NCBI GenBank assembly: GCA_002118135.1
Contig: BDIU01000199.1
Location: forward strand, 62,001 to 126,000
Length of the DNA: 64,000 nucleotides
Source: Trebouxia sp. TZW2008
Taxonomy: Eukaryota > Chlorophyta > Trebouxiophyceae > Trebouxiales > Trebouxiaceae
Direction of reading: 5' to 3'
Below are positions 58,001-64,000 of this stretch, one piece after another; the first letter of the stretch is position 1; every line of letters starts with the position of its first letter. The notes beneath the pieces were generated by a model. It saw only the letters and a program-made list of their open reading frames with translations. It made no database searches and was not told the origin of the DNA. A program made the translations under genes and the position numbers.

Positions 58001-61000
58001 CCCTCACCACGCAACTTGACAAGGCACAGAGCAAGAAACACTTGGCAGAGGAGTCAACTGCAGCGCAGCATGCACAGCAGGCAGCCGCAGATGCTGCTCA
58101 CACTGAGAAAATTACCAACCTGACTGCTGCCAACAGCAAGCTGATGGAACAGGTGGCAGATTTGAACGCACGGCTCCAGCAGGCACAGGGTGACGCTTCA
58201 CATGTCAGCTCAGCACAGCGTGCACATTCAAATCACAGCGATGAGGCTGAGATGCAGCTGCGTCATCAGGTTCAGAGCTTGACACAGCAGTTGGAGCAGG
58301 CTCAGCATGTTTTGAAGTCAGATCAAGCAGCTGGTGCACCACAGCATGCACAGCAGGCAGCAGGCGATGCTCAGGAGGCTGCTGAAATCAAAGCACTCAA
58401 CACCAAGTTGCAAGAGGAGGTCAGTGAGCTGAAGAAAGAGCTTGGGAATGCTCAGCAAGCTCAGAGTAGTGGATGGACTCACTACTCACAGCAAGCTCTT
58501 TCACCCAGAGACATTGATAGCCGTGTTGACCATGCTCAACTGCAGCAGGAGGTTGCTGATTTGAATGCACAGCTCAGGCAAGCTCACTCACAGCTGCAGC
58601 AGGCACAAGAGGCTCAGCATGCACAGCAGGCCACTACTTCAAGCGCTGCTGAGCCTGCTGTTCCGCCAGCACAGCAGCTGCAAGAGGTTCAGTCACAGCT
58701 GAGCCAGGTTCAAGAGTCAGCAGCAGCGCAGCATGCACAGCATGAGGCTGAGACAACAGGCGACATCACTGACTTGACTGAGACCAACAGTCAGCTGATG
58801 CAACAAGTGGCAGAGCTTCAAGGGCAGGCAGGCAAATCACAGCGTGAAGCACAGCACATGCGAGAGCTGGTCAAAGCACAGCATGCAAAGCGTGAGGAGC
58901 ATGCTTCGTCCCTGCAGACAGAGCTCCACAAGCTCCAGGAAGAGTGTGCTGCCAAGGACATTCAGGTCAGTGCAGATCACGCATATTGTTTGCACTACAA
59001 CAACACAACTCGATAGTGCAGCTGGGCTACATGCCATGCTTGCTATGTTCTGGTGTGTGCATCAGCGCTTTGTAACAGCAGCTCATGACAGGCTTTTCAC
59101 ATTGTACTTTCATAAGCTCTTGGTGTTGGCCAACCTTCAAACTAAGCCCAGGTGAAGCTGGCACTGTTAGGCGGCATGTCATGCTGATTGTGCTCTTCTT
59201 CCTCTTCTAGACCGCCACTAGGCAGCATTGCAACTTGTTCTTTTTCTCCCAGGAGTGCCTGGCAGGGCAGTGCTTGGTCATTCCCTCACCTCCTCTTCTT
59301 GGCTGCTGCAGGTTCAGGAGCTGACAGCACATCTGGACCAGCCTGAAGCATCAGCCTTATCCCAGCGTGCACAGCGTGCCGCCGCAGATCAAGCCAAGGC
59401 CGCTCACCTGACCACTGTCAACAACCAGCTCAATCAAGATGTGGCCAGCTTGGATCTGCAGCTGGAACAGACACAGCAGGAACTGCAGGCCTCTCATGCT
59501 GAGCTGGAGGAGATGTCACAGTCCCTGGCAGCCCAGCATGCACAGCATGCTGAGCACAGCGCGCAGCAGGCTCAGCATGCTAAGGAGGAGCTTCAGAGTG
59601 CACAGAGCAGAGTTGAGCAGCTGCAGGCAGAAAGCACTGCTACAAAGCTACAGGTGAGTTGTTTTTGAGCCATGTGCTTTGCTTGTGCTGTTTCATGTCC
59701 AGAGCATACCGCTCTTGCACTGAAGCTGATTGAGCTAACGTGGATCAACAGCTGATTCTGACATCATTCAGGCTTCTCCTGTTTTGTCTCTGCTGCTGCA
59801 TCTGCATGCCCTCGGCTACCAGCTATGTCTTCAGTCGCCAAGCACCACAGCATAGGAATTTTTCTGGGATTGAAGACTGTCTGTTTGTTATGAGCTTCCC
59901 TTGCATTCCTGCTCACTGCCAATCTCAGCCCTTGCGGCTCTGTATCTCAACCACTGCATGCCTCGCTGAGCATTTCTCATGTGCTGTGCTGACAAAGTGT
60001 TGTCACTGATGAGTGAGTGTTACTGTCTGTGCTGCAGGTGCAGCAGCTGCTGACTCAAGTGGAGCAGCTGAATGATGACAACGAGATGTCTGATAAGCAG
60101 GTGACATCTTCACACAACAAAATTTGGGCTTCAATGTAGTTGATGTGCATGTCCAGAATAAACATCCCAAAGCACATGCACCTAGCGGGCATGGAGCAAC
60201 TTTTCTGGCATGTTTTGTATGCATAGCATGATACACACGTGCTTTGCAAGCTGCAACAGGGTTTGACTAGCTGTGTGAGCTCGCCTGCCGGAAGGTATGC
60301 CAGCTTAACTTTTGCAGAAAAGTGTGCACTGGGCTTTGATGTGATGAGGAGCTGCTTAGAGAACTATGATCCAATCAGCATGTGGCATATCCATATAGTT
60401 GATACACGTGCTGCCTGCAGATTCAGAGCATGAGACTTCAAATGGACAGGCTGACAGGTGACAGGGAGCGCAAAGAAGCTCAGGTATGTATCTGCTTCAA
60501 AATGATCACCCTTTTGCTGATTCTCATCCTAAATTCTTGCAAACTGGCCATGCATGCAGCAGTACCAAGGTGATAGCTGTCGGTGTCCACAATACCGCTG
60601 GTGTGTTCACGTTGCATCAATCCCTGCAGCCTGATGATGACTTCGTTCGTGCGATCAGATGAGTGTACTTATGTGTATCCAGCCTCACCCATTGCTATTG
60701 TGCCAGCCATCTCATCAAATGATGCTGCATGCTTGTGTGCAGGTGCAGCAGCTGTCAGGGCAGTTGGAGGCGCTGCAGCAGGAGGCGCACCGCGTGACGG
60801 CCAGCCACCAGGACCTGGAGCACCAAAACCGCCTCCTGCAAGAAGACTGCGCCCAGCTGCAGGTACAATTATCAGCCTTTACTACGCCTGCAGCAGTGGT
60901 CATCCTGCAGTGCTGTATCTAGTGTCTGCATCAGCAATCACACAAGAGAAAAGTGCACAACTATGGGTATGCCTGACCAAACAGCTTTGATGAACCTTGA

Positions 61001-63250
61001 TTAGCAGAATGACTTAGTTGCTACATGTTTCCAAGGCAGAGTTCTGACACAGTGCAATGAACTGCAGACATACATTTCAACACTGGACGAAGATTTGGGC
61101 AGAGCTCAAGCCCGCTTGGACGGCATCCTGTCAGCCGACGGAGGATCTGCCACCAAGCAGAACGAGCTGCTCAAGGCGGCTGCTAAGCAGGTGGGCCATT
61201 TGTGGCCAGTCATCTGCTGTCTCAAGCCTTGTGCGCCCACGCATCTGTTGGTTCATGCCTTGTGCTGCCATTCATCTGTTGTTTCAGGCTTTAGGCTTCT
61301 GCTCATCTGTCATTGGAGTTTGTGCCGCTGCTCATCTTGGGTTCCAAGATTGTCTATGACACCAGACCACTCAACAGCATTGCATCAGGCACACTGTCAG
61401 TGCAAGTTGGTGACACCAATTACATCTATATCCTGAACAAGCATGCACCCTCTCTGGCAAGGTCGTCAGGCCACAACACAGGACCGTCATATCATGGCTG
61501 GTTCACTTTTGGATTCATGTCCTGGCTACAGAAGTTCCCTTTTAAGGAATCTGATAACGGGACATTCATGATGTAAGGACAAGGCAACTGGCAGCCAATC
61601 ACTGCATTCTGACTGTAGTGATACCTCTGAGCAAGGACAGCTTTCTTTAGTTAACGAAGCAGTCATGACAAAGGGAAATCTTTTTATAGTGTTTCCTGTT
61701 TCCATGCAGGTGATTGATATTCAAGCCAGGGAGGCGAAGCGTAGCAAGATGCCCAGGATCCTCAAGCGCTTTGGCACGCGCAAGAAGGACAAGTGAGCGT
61801 GCTTCACAGTCCTCCCTCACTCTTGTTTGTATGGTTGCCTCAGCTTGGCCTCCATATGTGCAACTCATTCCGACTGCTTTGGTTGGAGCTATAAGCAGGC
61901 TCTTGCATTCTTCTCTTGTCACAAAGGCTCGGCTGGTCTTTGCTAGCTGAAGCTTCACAACAATTTGCTTTTGCTGTTGTGCACACCTGTCATGTTGCTT
62001 GTGTCTATAGGCTCAGAAAAGCTGGTACATACTGCTGAATGGTGTCTGTGTTGGCTGTTTCTACTCACAAAGGCTCCCATTATGGTGGTAAATGACTCTC
62101 TGTTTCTTTCTTGTTGCAAGATTGTCTTGATCAATTGTCTGATTGTCTTGACTGGTTCAGGGCTGCTGCTGTGGTTGAGGAGCCCCCCATGCCAGAGCCC
62201 ACCCCCCAGATGCACCCCACCAGCCCCAGGGCCACCATGCACTTCAGCCCCCACCCCTCAGGAGTCAGCCGCACTGTGTCTGGCCTTTCTGACCCTTCAG
62301 CTTCTACCAGGGTTGTCGGACACCCCGAGGGAACTCCGGGGGCAACTGCCCTTGGAGCTAATGCCACTATCCGGGCTGGGGCCGGTGCCCTTGGGGCTGA
62401 GGGCTTGTCTGGGCCCTTGACCCCTGAGGAGGTGGCCCCAGTGGCCCCTTCAGGACCTTCAGGGGGATCTGTCGACCACCACTATGAGCGCCTGCAGAAG
62501 GAGAACAGCAACCTGTCTCAGCAGTGAGCATTCTCCTGCTGAGCGCTGGCACTGTTTTCACTCCCTGAGTTTAGGGTACCACTGGCTGTAGCTGACATGG
62601 TTTGTACTCTTGCTGGCCTGTTTCACTCTGAACAATGGCAGCAGCACAGCAGCAAGAAAGTGTGGCATCCATGTTGTGGGGTGTTGGTGTGATAAGCGAC
62701 AGATTTCAGCCACTCTTTCCTATGTGCAGGTCTGTCTGTTGTTTGTGTTCATGATGTCCCTTGACGCTCATTGAAGGGTTTGCTTGAGGTATGCAGGACA
62801 GAGGTTGATGTCCAACAGTGTCTGCAGGCTGGCTCAGGCCAACAAGGCAATGTTTTGGGTGCCTGCCAACAAGCACATGCTTCAGCTGTCTTGCAGTCCT
62901 GGATGTCTCTTACAGTCACATTGCTGGGTTTGCCCTCAGCATTTGTGACATGTGTGCCATCTGCAGCAAGTCAACTGACGTCTGTTCGTGTATGCAGACT
63001 GGCTCAGGCCAACAAGGACATGGCAGAGCTGAATAGCAGGCTAGTGGATGCTGCCTTTGGCAATGCCTTTGGCCCCAGCGCAGCCCCCACCCTCAGCCCC
63101 ACCCGCTCTGGCATTGACCGCTACGACAAGGCAAGCAGCCATCAGCTAGACAGGGAGAGCAGCAATCCAGCAGCTTCCAGCAGTGATGACCGCACCAGTC
63201 TGACTGGGCTGCCCCCTGGGGTGCCCCTTGACCCCTTCTATGATGAGTAA
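55001..63250 (+). CDS. Large coiled-coil protein, function unknown
   Basis: The exon model gives exactly 4,599 nt (1,532 aa plus stop) with consistent phases: 55001-56936, 57434-57573, 57868-58965, 59312-59653, 60038-60100, 60421-60483, 60743-60862, 61053-61190 (or 61068), 61710-61792, 62161-62523, 62998-63250. Residues 1-125 are Ser/Thr/Pro-rich and probably disordered. From about 130 to 1,290 the protein is almost continuous Gln/Ala/Glu-rich coiled coil with repeats such as AALDAQRTQHES at 56475-56610. A basic patch (MPRILKRFGTRKKDK) falls near 1,295-1,310. A Pro/Gly/Ala-rich segment follows, then a short final coil and an acidic end (LDPFYDE). There is no TM segment or signal peptide. Most internal exons begin at cag/GTG or similar and end in CAG in phase 0, so exons are interchangeable coil units. 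It could be a golgin, basal-body or cytoskeletal scaffold; the sequence does not decide. Confidence 0.85.
62826..63025 (+). repeat. Duplicated acceptor plus exon start before the last coiled-coil exon
   Basis: ctggctcaggccaacaagg occurs at 62828 and again at 62999 (171 bp), each directly after a good acceptor (tgtctgcag at 62817-62825, gtatgcag at 62990-62997). The downstream copy opens the real last exon. The upstream copy is in the same phase and stays open for about 40 codons, so it could serve as an alternative acceptor. Confidence 0.75.
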
Positions 63251-64000
63251 TCACCTCACAGGAATAGGGAGCCTGAGGATGGATGATTTGGGAATGTACA
63301 AACAAACTTGGGTCTCTCTCAGCCCCTTTGGTGATGAATGCCCCACCACAGAGCACTGATGTTCAAACATGAGAATCACCCTTTAACGCTTTAGGCTGTT
63401 GAATAGATGGATGCTATATTTCTGCTGTGGCTAAGCTTGAACCAGCAGCAAACAGTGTCCTCCAGCAGGCGGTGGGAGCATGAGGACTGACAATTGGGCA
63501 TGTCCTGACACGCTTGGACCTTAAGGTGCAAAGTTGTGCACCACAGATTGGCAACACAATGACCGCTTGCCATATCTGCAAGACATACTACACCATGGCA
63601 AAATGTTTGTCGTCATGTTTCTTTGAGGTTTGAAGATTTCTGTGATTTGGCTAGCTGGTACTGGCGTTCACACAAAGAGCGCGTGATCAAGATGGCATTG
63701 TCTGACGGTGTACATATCCAGATCAGTTTGCTATGTGCAGTCTTCAGCTTTTGAATAAAGCAGCTTGTGTTGTCTAGCAAAATGTGTAGTATCATGCTTT
63801 TCATGTTTTGACAATAAGCTCTATCTGCTTCGTGCTTATACTGCAGAAGGTCCCGGAATTGTTTTGACCTGGCAATTTATGCATACTGCATGAATTGTTT
63901 ATGTTATTGATAAGGTATGCACAATGACATTTTCCATTGAAGCATGGGGTGCCTGCTGGCAAAACTGAATCTGATAGCTGGCTGCTGTGCATCCAACTTT
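63251..64000 (+). other. 3' flank of the coiled-coil gene
   Basis: No convincing coding sequence. An AATAAA lies at 63754-63759. No TGTAA was noticed on the plus strand close to the stop, so the poly(A) site is not assigned. Confidence 0.4.

Noticed and set aside
61313..61576. Plus-strand ORF of 87 codons between coiled-coil exons
   Set aside because: It has no coil composition and no acceptor/donor in register. The exons at 61190 and 61710 join in phase 0 without it.
1..64000. CRISPR array, bacterial operon or integrated virus
   Set aside because: No spacer-repeat pattern, no Shine-Dalgarno-led genes and no viral replication or capsid genes were found. The phage-like similarity is confined to the intron-split fibre gene.

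Overview
The window looks like nuclear DNA of a green alga, probably a trebouxiophyte or a related chlorophyte that still makes cilia. Evidence: about 50% GC; genes broken into many short exons with GT-AG (some GC-AG) introns; a ciliary transport gene; a pherophorin-style poly-proline tract; bacterial-type FTDxEG nucleotide cyclase domains; TGTAA motifs downstream of stop codons; and a plant-like tRNA-Gly. No bacterial operon structure is present. Exon boundaries were read by eye from splice signals, reading phase and, for the cyclases, paralogue comparison.

Layout. (1) 1-13525, minus: IFT140, the ciliary IFT-A subunit, with its 3' end beyond the left edge. (2) 14226-25851, minus: a giant single-pass membrane protein (about 2,575 aa) with a cytosolic Ser/Pro/basic tail, one TM segment, a poly-proline tract and a long beta-rich shaft. 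The shaft carries four modules that resemble bacteriophage tail-fibre repeats. (3) 26972-39948, minus, and 40418-53124, plus: two paralogous receptor cyclases transcribed head to head from a 469-bp gap. Each has a signal peptide, LRR ectodomain, one TM helix, two class III cyclase homology domains and a conserved C-terminal tail. (4) 54102-54172, plus: tRNA-Gly(GCC). (5) 55001-63250, plus: a 1,532-aa coiled-coil protein of unknown function.

System-level reading. The minus-strand cyclase divides the canonical active-site residues between its two domains as mammalian adenylyl cyclases do: metal aspartates in CHD1, and Asp/Asn/Arg in CHD2. The plus-strand paralogue keeps the metal aspartates but has lost the Asn/Arg pair in both domains, so it may be a pseudo-cyclase or an obligate partner. 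A ciliary transport gene, a long membrane-anchored fibre and two LRR-receptor cyclases lie side by side. A link to cilium-surface recognition and cAMP/cGMP signalling is possible, but that is inference.

A second theme is genomic. At least four of the five protein genes contain short tandem duplications (51 to about 280 bp) that copy exon sequence, usually with its 3' splice acceptor. They create ladders of candidate acceptors, often in the same reading phase. Mobile DNA is limited to a 174-bp TA-flanked MITE in an IFT140 intron and a 5'-truncated LINE tail with a microsatellite in a fibre-gene intron.
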